In this document: piece after piece, positions 43,027-51,752 of the stretch
Layout of the letters: each line of letters begins with the position of its first letter
Numbering within the stretch: the stretch's first letter is position 1
The notes under the pieces: model-generated
The model's database searches: none
What the model was told of the DNA's origin: nothing
What the model saw: only the letters and a program-made list of their open reading frames with translations
Program-made: the position numbers and the translations under genes
Assembly: GCF_025961475.1 (NCBI RefSeq)
Contig: NZ_JAOQNS010000007.1
Location: 186,001 to 250,000 of the forward strand
Source: Rhodobium gokarnense
GTDB taxonomy: Bacteria; Pseudomonadota; Alphaproteobacteria; Rhizobiales; Rhodobiaceae
Reading direction: 5' to 3'
DNA length: 64,000 nt

Positions 43027-44067
43027 GTGCCAGACTTCACCATCGACCTTGTTTCCGACACCTCCACGCGCCCCTCCAAGGATATGCTGGCGGCGATGGC
43101 GGCGGCGCCGACCGGCGACGAGCAGCGGGACGAGGATCCGACGACGCTGGCGCTCTGCGAAGAGGTCGCGGACTATCTCGGCAAGGAAGCGGCGCTGTTC
43201 CTGCCGTCGGGCACGATGTGCAATCTGATCGCATTCCTCGTCCATTGCCGGCCGGGCGACGAGATCATCTGCGCGTCGAACGCCCATGTCTTCGGATCGG
43301 AAGGCGGCGGGGCCGCGGCCGTTGCCGGCACCCAGTTCCGCACCATCCTGACGCCTGACGGCATCTTTTCCGGTGCCGACGTTGCCGCCCTTGCCCGGCC
43401 GCTCCGGCATCGCTCGCCGCGCAGCCGGCTGGTCTCGGTGGAGCAGACGACCAATCGCGGCGGCGGTGCCGTCTGGCCGGTCGACATGCTGGCCGACGTT
43501 GCTGGGGCAGCAAAGGAGGCGGGTCTCATCGTCCATATGGACGGCGCGCGCCTGCCCAACGCGGCGATCGCCTCCGGCCGGCCGGCCGCGGAGCACGCGG
43601 CCACGGTGGATACGGTCTGGATCGATTTTTCCAAGGGGCTCGGCTGTCCCGTCGGCGGCGCGCTTGCCGGCTCCAGGGATTTCATCGAGGCCGCCTGGAC
43701 CTGGAAGCACCGGCTCGGCGGCGCCATGCGCCAGTCGGGTGTTCTTGCCGCAGCGGGACGCTACGCCCTCAAGCACAATATCGAGCGGCTCGCCGAGGAC
43801 CACGCCAACGCCGCCGCGCTCGCCGCGGGGATTGAAGACATCCCGGGCCTTGAGATCTTTCCGCAAACGCCTGAGACGAACATTTTCTTCCTGAATGTCG
43901 GCGGCACGGGGAAAACGGCGCCGGAGATCGCGGCGCGGATGGCCGAAGAGGGCCTGCGGCTCGGCGTCGAAAACCCGACCCGCATGCGCGCCGTCACCCA
44001 TCTCGACGTCGATCGCGCCGGGATCGAGCTGGCGATCGGCATCATCCGCCGGGCCATCAGCGGTTAG
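43027..44067 (+). CDS. Threonine aldolase-family beta-eliminating PLP enzyme
   Basis: A 346-residue enzyme of the low-specificity threonine aldolase/beta-eliminating lyase family. DLVSDTSTRPSKDMLAAM is the family opening; the PLP Lys is in WIDFSKGLGCPVGG, with VHMDGARLPNAAI for the cofactor Asp. It may cleave a beta-hydroxy amino acid to glycine and an aldehyde. The start is GTG 43027 with a weak AAGGGA site. It ends the aap operon, and its last 11 bases overlap the 3' end of the convergent oxidase gene. Confidence 0.82.
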   Translation: MPDFTIDLVSDTSTRPSKDMLAAMAAAPTGDEQRDEDPTTLALCEEVADYLGKEAALFLPSGTMCNLIAFLVHCRPGDEIICASNAHVFGSEGGGAAAVAGTQFRTILTPDGIFSGADVAALARPLRHRSPRSRLVSVEQTTNRGGGAVWPVDMLADVAGAAKEAGLIVHMDGARLPNAAIASGRPAAEHAATVDTVWIDFSKGLGCPVGGALAGSRDFIEAAWTWKHRLGGAMRQSGVLAAAGRYALKHNIERLAEDHANAAALAAGIEDIPGLEIFPQTPETNIFFLNVGGTGKTAPEIAARMAEEGLRLGVENPTRMRAVTHLDVDRAGIELAIGIIRRAISG

Positions 44068-45211
44068 GCATTCTCCGCGCCCGGCGCAGCCGCGCAAGGT
44101 CGCCAACGCCGAGGAAGGCCATGGTCGTCGCAAGGTCGGCGGCAAGGAGGTCCAGGCATTCGGCCGCGCCGGCCTCGCCCGCCGCGGCAAGGCCGTAGAG
44201 CGGCAGCCGCCCGACCATCACCGCATCGGCGCCGAGGGCGAGGTATCTGGCGACGTCGCCGCCGCTTTGGATGCCGCTGTCGGCGATGATGCCGATTTTT
44301 TCTCCGACCGCCTCGACGATTTCCGGGAGGACTTCCGCCGGCGTTACCGCAAGGTCGAGGTTGCGGCCGCCATGGGCGGAGACGACGATGGCAACGATCT
44401 CGCGGTCCCGCGCTTTTTCCGCCTCGGCCTTCGACAGGATGCCCTTCAGGATGATCTTTCCGGGCCAGCGCCGGCGCAGTTCGTCAATGTCGTCCCAGCC
44501 GAGGGCCTGGTCGAGCCGGACATCTTCGGCGACGGCATTGCGGGTGAGGGACGAGCGGAATTCGGGCGGATAATGCCCGTAGGTGGGAATGCCGCCTTCC
44601 AGCACGTAGCGCAGCATCACCGAAAGGGTCCAGCGCGGATGGGTCGCAAGGTCCCACGCCAGCGGCAGCGAGGCGCGCACGGGCACGCCGAAGCCGTTCT
44701 TCTGGTTATAGCGCCGGATCGGGGCGGCCGGCGTGTCCGAGGTCACCACCAGCGTGTCGACGCCGGTCTCCCGGACCCGGTCGAGGAGCCGCCAGGTGAG
44801 GTCGCGATTGCGGAACATGTAGAGCTGGAACCAGAGCCGCGCATCGGGCGCGGCGGCGCGGATGTCCTCGATCGGCGTGATCGACTGGGTGGAAACGCAG
44901 AACGGCATGCCGAGACGTGCCGCGGCGCGGGCGAGTTTCGCCTCGCCGTCATGGGTCACGAGGCCGGCGAGCGCGGTCGGGGCGACGATGAGGGGCGTCT
45001 TGAGGTCCGTCCCCATGAGGCTGGCCGAAACGTTGCGCGGGGCAGGGCCGGCAAGGGAGTCCGGGACGAGGCGGACGGCGTCGAGGTGCCGGCGGATGGT
45101 GGCGAGCGCCAGCTCGGCCTCCGTGCCGCGGTCGATATACTCGAACAGGCCGCGCGGCAGGCGAGACTTTGCCCTGCGGCGGCACTCGGCAAAATCCAGG
45201 GCGGCGGGCAT
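44057..45211 (-). CDS. FMN-dependent alpha-hydroxy-acid oxidase (LldD family)
   Basis: Oxidises L-2-hydroxy acids (lactate, glycolate, mandelate or similar) to 2-oxo acids. The 384-residue protein has LKTPLIVAPTALAGLVTHDG near the FMN site, IILKGILSKAEAEKA (the FMN-binding Lys), and the catalytic His-Gly-Gly-Arg in VVSAHGGRNLDLA, where Ala replaces the more usual Asn before the His. IIADSGIQSGGDVARYLALG closes the phosphate loop. It follows the XRE-cupin regulator by 11 bases on the same strand, so the regulator and the oxidase form an operon. Confidence 0.88.
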   Translation of the reverse strand: MPAALDFAECRRRAKSRLPRGLFEYIDRGTEAELALATIRRHLDAVRLVPDSLAGPAPRNVSASLMGTDLKTPLIVAPTALAGLVTHDGEAKLARAAARLGMPFCVSTQSITPIEDIRAAAPDARLWFQLYMFRNRDLTWRLLDRVRETGVDTLVVTSDTPAAPIRRYNQKNGFGVPVRASLPLAWDLATHPRWTLSVMLRYVLEGGIPTYGHYPPEFRSSLTRNAVAEDVRLDQALGWDDIDELRRRWPGKIILKGILSKAEAEKARDREIVAIVVSAHGGRNLDLAVTPAEVLPEIVEAVGEKIGIIADSGIQSGGDVARYLALGADAVMVGRLPLYGLAAAGEAGAAECLDLLAADLATTMAFLGVGDLARLRRARRMPNR

Positions 45212-45222
45212 GGCGGTTCAGC

Positions 45223-45846
45223 TCAGTTGCTGATGACCCAGATGACCTCGGCCGGCTCCGGCCCTTCCGACGTCCAGACATAGCCGCCGCTGGCGTCGTA
45301 ATAGATCGAGTCGCCCTCGTTCAGGGTCAGCGGCTCGTAGATCTGGCTGTGGATGACCACGGTGCCCTTCAGGACATAGACGAAGATGTCGGCATCGTTG
45401 TTCGGCCAGGCCTTGTACTCGTCGACGGAGCGGGCGAGGACCCTGGTGTGGATCGGGACCATCCGCTTGTGCTTCAGGTCGGCGCACAAAAGGGTGTTGT
45501 CGCAGGTGCCGGTGTTGTGGGCGTTGCCGCTGCCGGCCCGCGAGATGCTGCGGCAGCCGGACAATGCCAGCGCGGGCTGCTCTTCGACTTCCGCCAGCAG
45601 GCTCAAGAGGTCGATGCCGAAGCCGCGCGAGATGCGCTGGATGGTGGCGATGGTCGGCGACAGCTCGTTGCGCTCGACCTTGGAAAGGGTGGAGGCGGAG
45701 ACGGTGGTCGCCCTTGCGGCCTCCTGCAGTGTCCAGCCGCGCTCCTTGCGCAGGGCATAGAGCTTGGCGCCGACATCGACGGAGGGATCGGCCGCATCGC
45801 CGTCATTCAGGTCGGCCGCCGGCCTCGTTTTCACTTCGCTGTCCAT
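45223..45846 (-). CDS. XRE-family regulator with C-terminal cupin domain
   Basis: A 207-residue regulator: helix-turn-helix at about residues 23-80 (GWTLQEAARATTVSASTLSK) and a cupin sensor domain at about 130-207 (FVYVLKGTVVIHSQIYEPLT, ending EVIWVISN). Such proteins sense small ligands and control neighbouring catabolic genes. ATG 45846 follows AGAGGG and gives the standard layout; a start 29 codons upstream is less likely. It lies divergent to a TRAP transporter operon and upstream of an alpha-hydroxy-acid oxidase, either of which it may control. Confidence 0.88.
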   Translation of the reverse strand: MDSEVKTRPAADLNDGDAADPSVDVGAKLYALRKERGWTLQEAARATTVSASTLSKVERNELSPTIATIQRISRGFGIDLLSLLAEVEEQPALALSGCRSISRAGSGNAHNTGTCDNTLLCADLKHKRMVPIHTRVLARSVDEYKAWPNNDADIFVYVLKGTVVIHSQIYEPLTLNEGDSIYYDASGGYVWTSEGPEPAEVIWVISN

Positions 45847-46223
45847 CGGACCCTCTAAACCCCGTTCTCGCCGCCTTTGCCGCCCGCGATCGTCCGTTCG
45901 CGCGGCGACCGTCTCGCGGATGCCATCCCGCACACTCGGTCCTCGTTCCCCGGACTGTCCGGGCTATCGCCGGTGGCTGTAGCGCAGTTTTCGCGAACAA
46001 TCCAGATCGCGATAATACGCCAAATTTTTCCTATAGTAGAAAAAATTTCGTTTCATGTTGACTCAATCGGCATCAAGGATACGATACCAAATGTCACAAC
46101 AACCATAAGCACCAAATCCAGAGGTTCGACAGCGCCAAGGACCAAACGGGCCGTTGGATCGGGAACCAACCGCGGGGCAGGCGGCAGACGCCGGGAAAGC
46201 CCCGTGCCGAAAGGAGCTACTTC
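45847..46223. promoter_or_regulatory. Divergent control region between XRE regulator and TRAP operon
   Basis: No gene is seen in these 377 bases. At 46,022-46,048 an AT-rich inverted repeat (arms AAATTTTT and AAAAATTT around CCTATAGTAGA; alternatively TTTTTC-N8-GAAAAA) stands out from the GC-rich surroundings and is the best candidate operator for the XRE regulator. A promoter for the TRAP operon is suggested by TTGACT (46,058) and TACGAT (46,080) with 16 bases spacing. The dctP ATG follows GAAAGGAGC. Confidence 0.5.
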
Positions 46224-47258
46224 ATGAACGTCTTCAGCAAGCTCAAGGCCGGTGCGGCGGCTGCCGTCATTGGCGTCAGCCTTGCCTGTGCAGCGGGCGC
46301 CCAGGCCGAAACCATCGTCAAGATCGCCACCGTCGACGGCGAGGGCGATCTCCTGAAGAACCCCTATTGGGCCTATACGGAAGTGTTCGGCACCATCCTG
46401 TCGAACCAGACCGGCGGCCGCTACACGGTTCAGGTGTTCCCGAACGGCCAGCTCGGCGACCTTGAATCCCTGCTCGAGCAGAACATCCGCGGCACGATCC
46501 AGATCGCTGCGGGCCTGTCCACCGGCCACCTGGCGGCCTACTACCCGCCGGTCCAGGTGCTCGACATGCCCTACGCATTTCCGAACCTGGAAATCGCCCG
46601 CAAGGTGCTCGACGGCGAATTCGGCCAGAATCTCTCCGACAAGATTGCCGCCGAGGCCGGCGTGCGCGTCCTCAGCTACATGCCGTCCGCGTTCCGCAAC
46701 TTCTCCAACTCCGTGCGTCCGATCCATACCCCGGCGGACATGGAGGGGCTGAAGATGCGCACCCAGTCGATCCCGGTGCATCTGGAACTGGTGAAGGCGC
46801 TCGGCGCCTCGGCAACGCCGATCGCCTGGGCCGAACTCTACAACGCCCTGCAGACCGGCGTCGTCGACGGCCAGGAGAATGCGCCCTACACGATGCTGCT
46901 CGCCAACCTGCAGGAAGTGCAGAAGTACTACACCCTCGACCATCACCTGACGAACATTCCGATCGTCACGATCAACGAGGAATTCTATCAGGGCCTCAGC
47001 GACGCCGATAAGAAGGCGTTCGACTTTGCGGCGCGGCAGGCGACGTTCGCCATGCTCGGCATTATCACCGCCAAGGAGTCCCAGGACCTGAAGGTGATCC
47101 GCGACGCGGGCATCGAGATCTACCAGCCGACGCCGGAAGAGTTCCAGCTCTTCGTCAAGGCGACCAAGGCGCCGGTCGCCGCGGTCCTGAAGGACATCGT
47201 CGGCCAGGACCTCCTCGACGAGCTCGACGCGGCGGTCGAAAAGGCCTCGGCCGAGTAA
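46224..47258 (+). CDS. TRAP transporter substrate-binding protein (DctP family)
   Basis: Periplasmic solute receptor of a tripartite ATP-independent transporter, 344 residues. The signal peptide is MNVFSKLKAGAAAAVIGVSL ending AGAQA near residue 30. Family blocks include GRYTVQVFPNGQLGDLESLL, the ligand-carboxylate Arg region GLKMRTQSIPVHLELVKAL and ELYNALQTGVVDGQENAPYT. Usual ligands are C4-dicarboxylates, sugar acids, sulfonates or ectoine-like compounds. It is separated from the permease genes by a 206-base gap with a hairpin. Confidence 0.93.
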   Translation: MNVFSKLKAGAAAAVIGVSLACAAGAQAETIVKIATVDGEGDLLKNPYWAYTEVFGTILSNQTGGRYTVQVFPNGQLGDLESLLEQNIRGTIQIAAGLSTGHLAAYYPPVQVLDMPYAFPNLEIARKVLDGEFGQNLSDKIAAEAGVRVLSYMPSAFRNFSNSVRPIHTPADMEGLKMRTQSIPVHLELVKALGASATPIAWAELYNALQTGVVDGQENAPYTMLLANLQEVQKYYTLDHHLTNIPIVTINEEFYQGLSDADKKAFDFAARQATFAMLGIITAKESQDLKVIRDAGIEIYQPTPEEFQLFVKATKAPVAAVLKDIVGQDLLDELDAAVEKASAE

Positions 47259-47280
47259 GGGCAGCGTTCCGCGATCCCTC

Positions 47281-47301
47281 GCCGGCGGGCGTTCCGCCGG
47301 C
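47281..47301 (+). terminator. Intercistronic hairpin after dctP
   Basis: GCCGGCGG, loop GCGTT, CCGCCGGC: a perfect 8-bp stem 22 bases past the stop of the solute receptor. No T run follows, so partial termination or mRNA protection is more likely than full termination. Confidence 0.45.
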
Positions 47302-47464
47302 GGCCCGCTTCAATAAGTCCGCCAGCATGCATATCCCAAAGGACGGGGCGGAGACGGGGCTATAATCCCCTCCGCTCCGTCCGACAGGCCTTCGCTGCCC
47401 GATCGCTTTTCGGCCGGGACGAGGCGCGGTGCATTGGCCAAGACATCCAGCGGAAAGGTCTGAC

Positions 47465-47983
47465 ATGTTGAAGGGTATCGAAGCATTCGGAGACCGCCTG
47501 GCTTTCGTTACCTCGGTCGCCTCGCGGCTGATGCTGCTGGCGGTGGTGACGATGCTCTTCGTCCAGGTCTGCCTGCGCTACATCTTCAACTTCTCCCTGA
47601 CCTGGCCGGAAGAGGCCTCGCGCTACCTGATGATCTGGGTGGTGATGCTGTCGGGCAGCCTTCTCGTCAAGGACGAGCAGCTCGTCTGCGTCGACTTCTT
47701 CGACCGGTTCTGGCCGCGCCGCATCCTTGCCTATCGCAACGCCCTGTTCCGGCTGCTGCTCGCCGGCCTCCTCGGCATCATGCTGTGGAAGGGGCTGGAC
47801 GCCGCCGACTTCGGCTGGCGGCGGACGTCGCCGGCGCTGCACCTTTCCTGGTTCTGGATCTACCTCGCGATTCCGGTCGGCAGTGCGCTGATGCTGTTCC
47901 ACATGGTGGTGCTGGCGCTGCGCGACCTCGTCCGGGGCGCCTCGTCCGACCAGGAAATCTCCCTCATCCGCGCCGAGATGTGA
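47465..47983 (+). CDS. TRAP transporter small permease (DctQ family)
   Basis: A 172-residue integral membrane protein with four predicted spans (for example LMLLAVVTMLFVQVCLRYIF and IYLAIPVGSALMLFHMVVLA). FSLTWPEEASRYLMIWVVML is the typical DctQ signature. ATG 47465 follows GGAAAGG. It partners the large DctM permease, which starts seven bases after its stop. Confidence 0.9.
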   Translation: MLKGIEAFGDRLAFVTSVASRLMLLAVVTMLFVQVCLRYIFNFSLTWPEEASRYLMIWVVMLSGSLLVKDEQLVCVDFFDRFWPRRILAYRNALFRLLLAGLLGIMLWKGLDAADFGWRRTSPALHLSWFWIYLAIPVGSALMLFHMVVLALRDLVRGASSDQEISLIRAEM

Positions 47984-47990
47984 GGCCGCC

Positions 47991-49295
47991 ATGGATCCGA
48001 CACTCCTCATCATCATCGGCCTCCTCATCGGCCTGATGTTCCTCGGCAGCCCGGTGATCTTCGCCATCGGCTTTGCCGGGCTCTCTTACTTCTTCATCAA
48101 GCCGGGCATGAGCTCCATGCTCGATGTCTACGTCCACAAGTTCTTTACCGGCATGGACGTCTTCATCTGGCTGTCGATCCCGCTCTTCGTCATCGCCGGC
48201 GAAATCATGACCTCGATCGGCATGACCGACCGGCTGGTCGGCTTCTCCAGGCTCCTCGTCGGGCGCCTTCGCGGCGGCATCGCCTATGTCAACGTCGTCG
48301 GCTCGATGATGTTCTCCGGCGTCTCCGGCTCCGCGCTCGCCGACATCTCGGCGATGGGCCCGGTCGAGATCGACATGATGAAGAAGGACGGCTACGACCG
48401 CGACTTCGCCGCCGCGCTGACCGTCTCCTCGGCGATCCAGGGGCCGATCATCCCGCCGTCGATCCCGCTGATCATCTTTTCCAGCCTCACGAACACATCC
48501 GTTGCCGCGCTGTTCCTGGCCGGCGCCGTGCCCGGCATGATGCTCGGCCTGGCGCAGATGGTGCTGATCTTCTTCCTGGCGCGCCGCCACGGCTTTCCGC
48601 GCAATCCGGTGCCGGGGCTCAACTTCGCCGTCGCCTTGCGCATCGTGTTCGATGCGTTCTGGGCGCTGTTCATGCCGGTGATCATCATCGGCGGCATCGT
48701 CGGCGGCGTCTTCACCGCGACGGAAGCCGCCGCGATCGCCGTGTTCTACGCCCTCTTCGTCGGCGTGCTGGCCTATCGGAACCTGACGCTGAAGGCGTTC
48801 TGGGGCATCCTCGACCGCGCGGCGCGGACCTCCGCCTCCGTCTATCTGATCGTCGGCTTTGCCACGGTGATCAGCTGGGTGTTCGCGAGCGAACGGGTGC
48901 CCTCGGACCTGTCGGCGCTGGTCCAGGGGCTCGACATGCAGCCCTGGATGCTGCTGCTCCTTCTCAACGTCTTCTTCCTCTTCAACGGGCTGTGGATCAG
49001 CGATTCCGTCCAGCTCCTGCTGTTTGCGCCGCTGTTCACGCCGATCGTCGTCGCCATGGGCGTCGACCCCATCCATTTCGGTGTGATCATGGTCGTCAAC
49101 GTGATGATCGGCCTGATGACGCCACCCTTCGGCATGGCGCTCTATCTCGGCTCGGCGATCAGCCGGGTGCCACTCGGCAAGATCGTCTGGCGCAGCCTGC
49201 CGTTCCTGGCATCGAACCTCATCGTCCTGATGATCGTCACCTATGTTCCCGCCGTTTCGCTGACCCTCCCAAGGCTGTTCGGCTTCATCGACTGA
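47991..49295 (+). CDS. TRAP transporter large permease (DctM family)
   Basis: A 434-residue membrane protein, with about 11-13 spans, that drives sodium-coupled uptake. Signature stretches are SGVSGSALADISAMGPVEID, the pore-region QGPIIPPSIPLIIFSS and GLMTPPFGMALYLGSAISRV. It follows dctQ closely. Its family members do not reveal the ligand. The downstream aldolase, dehydrogenase and demethylase-like genes are in the same transcript and should process what is imported. Confidence 0.92.
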   Translation: MDPTLLIIIGLLIGLMFLGSPVIFAIGFAGLSYFFIKPGMSSMLDVYVHKFFTGMDVFIWLSIPLFVIAGEIMTSIGMTDRLVGFSRLLVGRLRGGIAYVNVVGSMMFSGVSGSALADISAMGPVEIDMMKKDGYDRDFAAALTVSSAIQGPIIPPSIPLIIFSSLTNTSVAALFLAGAVPGMMLGLAQMVLIFFLARRHGFPRNPVPGLNFAVALRIVFDAFWALFMPVIIIGGIVGGVFTATEAAAIAVFYALFVGVLAYRNLTLKAFWGILDRAARTSASVYLIVGFATVISWVFASERVPSDLSALVQGLDMQPWMLLLLLNVFFLFNGLWISDSVQLLLFAPLFTPIVVAMGVDPIHFGVIMVVNVMIGLMTPPFGMALYLGSAISRVPLGKIVWRSLPFLASNLIVLMIVTYVPAVSLTLPRLFGFID

Positions 49296-49317
49296 TCCAG
49301 CAATGCAAGAGAGACCC

Positions 49318-50217
49318 ATGACCCTATCAATGACCGATCTTTCCGGCCTGTTCACGGCCATCGTTACGCCCTTCACGCCGGACCGCACGCTCGACAAGGC
49401 GGCGCTGACGAAGCTCGTGGAATTCCAGGTCGCCTCCGGCGCCTCGGGCATCGTCCCGATCGGCGGCACGGGCGAATACACCGCGCTCTCGCGCCAGGAG
49501 CGGGCGGAGATGGTGGCCGTGTGCGTTGAGGCCGCCGGCGGCAAGCCGGTGATCCCGGGCGTGCTGTCGACCGGGTTCGAGGACGCCGTGGAGGCGGGCA
49601 AGGATTTCAAGAAGGCCGGCGCCGCGGGCCTGATGCCGGTGACGCCCTATTACGCGACCGGTCCCCAGGAGGGCATGCGGGCCTATTTCAAGAACTACCG
49701 CGATGCGGTCGACCTGCCGCTGGTGCTCTACCAGATCCCGCGCCGGACCAATGTGGAGCTGAAGGCCGAGACCGTGCAGGCACTCGCCGAGGACGGGGTC
49801 GCCATCGGCATCAAGTACTCCAACTACGACATGCCGGAGTTCCTGAAGACCATCAAGTTCGCCGGCGACAAGATGTCGGTGCTGAGCGGCGAGGAGCCGC
49901 TGTTCGCCACCCATGTGGCGCTCGGCGCCCGCGGCGGCGTGCTGGCCACCGCCACCATCTATCCTGAGCGTTGGATCAAGGTTTTCGAAATCGCCCGTCA
50001 GGGCAAGCTCGCCGAGGCCGTTGCGGCGAGCCGCGAGCTCGACATGCTGATCGACGTGGTGTTCCGCGAGACCAATCCGGGCCCGTTGAAGAAATACATG
50101 GAGATCGTCGGCATGCCGGTCGGCAGCGTCCGTCTGCCGCTCACCGATCCGAGCGAGGAGACGGTCGCCCTCCTGAAGGAGACCGCGCAACTCCTCAGCG
50201 CGGCCGAGGCCGCGTAA
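49318..50217 (+). CDS. Dihydrodipicolinate synthase (DHDPS) family aldolase/lyase
   Basis: A 299-residue class I aldolase-type (beta/alpha)8 enzyme. GGTGEYTALSRQERAEMV contains the substrate-binding Thr-Gly, LVLYQIPRRTNVEL the catalytic Tyr and GIKYSNYDMPEF the Schiff-base Lys. In a catabolic TRAP operon it is more likely a keto-acid lyase or deaminase (for example sugar-acid or 4-hydroxyproline-type breakdown) than lysine biosynthesis. ATG 49318 follows AAGAGAGACC; an ATG 15 bases upstream is possible. Confidence 0.85.
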   Translation: MTLSMTDLSGLFTAIVTPFTPDRTLDKAALTKLVEFQVASGASGIVPIGGTGEYTALSRQERAEMVAVCVEAAGGKPVIPGVLSTGFEDAVEAGKDFKKAGAAGLMPVTPYYATGPQEGMRAYFKNYRDAVDLPLVLYQIPRRTNVELKAETVQALAEDGVAIGIKYSNYDMPEFLKTIKFAGDKMSVLSGEEPLFATHVALGARGGVLATATIYPERWIKVFEIARQGKLAEAVAASRELDMLIDVVFRETNPGPLKKYMEIVGMPVGSVRLPLTDPSEETVALLKETAQLLSAAEAA

Positions 50218-50227
50218 GGAGCCCGGC

Positions 50228-51703
50228 ATGTCGACCCCGTCACCTTCCTTAGCGCTGAGCGAACCGTCGTCGCTGGTCGCCGAGTTGCAGGCGTTGCTCG
50301 GGCCCAAGGGCCTGATCACCGATCCGGCAGAGATGGAGCCCTTCGTCGTCGACTGGCGCGGGCGCAAGCGCGGTCAGGCCCTCGGCGTCGCACTGCCGGC
50401 GACGACGATGGAGGTGAGCGCCGCGGTCCGCCTGGCGACCGCGGCCGGGGTCCCGGTGTTCCCCCAGGGCGGCAATACCGGCCTTTGCTACGGCGCGGTG
50501 CCCGGCAGCGGCGGGCCCGGCAACGCGCCGGGTCTCGTCATTGCCCTCAACCGCATGAACAAGGTCCGCGAGATCGACAGGACCGCCAATCTGATGACCG
50601 TCGATGCCGGCGTCATCCTTGCCAACGCGCACGAAGAGGCGGCGGCCGTCGGGCGCCAGGTGCCGATGTATCTCGGCAGCGAGGGCAGCGCCCAGATCGG
50701 CGGACTGATCTCGACCAATGCCGGGGGCACCGGCGTCGTGCGCTACGGCCCGATGCGCGATCTCGTCGCCGGCGTGGAGGTCGTCCTTGCCGACGGCCGG
50801 GTGCTGTCGGACCTCGCGGGCCTGAAAAAGAACAACACCGGCTACGACCTCAAGCACTGCTTCGTCGGTGCCGAAGGTACGCTCGGTATCGTGACTGGCG
50901 CGGCCCTCAGGATGTTCCCGGAACTGCGCTCCGAGGCCAATGCCTGGGTTTCAGTGAAGGATCCGGCCGATGCGCTGACCCTCCTCAGCCGTCTGCAGGA
51001 CGACTGCGATCCGTACATTCAGGCCTTCGAACTGCTGTCGGCGAGCGAGGTCGACATCGCCTTTCGGCATGTGCCGGGCCTCCGGCTGCCGTTCGAGACG
51101 ACGCCCGTCTGGAACCTGATGATCGAGCTCGGCAGCCCGGACGGCGATCTGGACCTCCATGCCCGGTTCGAGAGCTTCCTTGCCGCGGCCTATGAGGACG
51201 GGCTGGTGGAGGACGGATTCCTCGCCCAGAGCAAGGCGCAGGCGGAAGAAATCTGGCGCGTCCGGCACAGCCTGTCGGAGGCGAACAAGAAGGAAGGCGT
51301 CGGCGTCGTCCTCGATATCTCGATCCGCAATTCGCGGGTCGCCGAATTCATCGGTCGTGCCGACCGGATCGCCGCAGAGAGCTTCCCCGAGGCCGAGGTC
51401 GTTGTGGTCTCCCATCTCGGTGACGGCAACGTGCACTACATCCTGATGTTCCCGCACGACTACTGGCAGGGGCTCGGCTCCGAAGACGCGCGCGACGCCA
51501 AGGCCGACGAGGTCATGGTCGCGTTCCACGACGTCGCCGCAGCCCTTGGCGGCTCGTTCAGCGCCGAGCACGGCGTCGGGCGCAAGCTGACCGGCGAGCT
51601 GCAGCGCCTTTGCGATCCGCTGCGCTATGAGATGATGAAGCGGATGAAGGCCGCGTTCGATCCCGGCAATCTGATGAACCCGGGTGTGCTTTTCGGCGAC
51701 TAG
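50228..51703 (+). CDS. FAD-binding D-2-hydroxy-acid dehydrogenase (GlcD/DLD family)
   Basis: A 491-residue flavoprotein of the VAO/PCMH superfamily. FAD-binding marks: PQGGNTGLCYGAVP, IGGLISTNAGGTGVVRYG and KKNNTGYDLKHCFVGAEGTL; the C-terminal cap has VSHLGDGNVHYI and FSAEHGVGRKL with catalytic His residues. It should oxidise D-2-hydroxy acids such as D-lactate, glycolate or 2-hydroxyglutarate to 2-oxo acids with a quinone or flavoprotein acceptor. It starts 10 bases after the DHDPS-family gene in the TRAP operon. Confidence 0.9.
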   Translation: MSTPSPSLALSEPSSLVAELQALLGPKGLITDPAEMEPFVVDWRGRKRGQALGVALPATTMEVSAAVRLATAAGVPVFPQGGNTGLCYGAVPGSGGPGNAPGLVIALNRMNKVREIDRTANLMTVDAGVILANAHEEAAAVGRQVPMYLGSEGSAQIGGLISTNAGGTGVVRYGPMRDLVAGVEVVLADGRVLSDLAGLKKNNTGYDLKHCFVGAEGTLGIVTGAALRMFPELRSEANAWVSVKDPADALTLLSRLQDDCDPYIQAFELLSASEVDIAFRHVPGLRLPFETTPVWNLMIELGSPDGDLDLHARFESFLAAAYEDGLVEDGFLAQSKAQAEEIWRVRHSLSEANKKEGVGVVLDISIRNSRVAEFIGRADRIAAESFPEAEVVVVSHLGDGNVHYILMFPHDYWQGLGSEDARDAKADEVMVAFHDVAAALGGSFSAEHGVGRKLTGELQRLCDPLRYEMMKRMKAAFDPGNLMNPGVLFGD

Positions 51704-51752
51704 CGGCCCGCCGGCAGGGCGGGTTTCGGCAGCGCGTGTTGGACGAGGAAAA

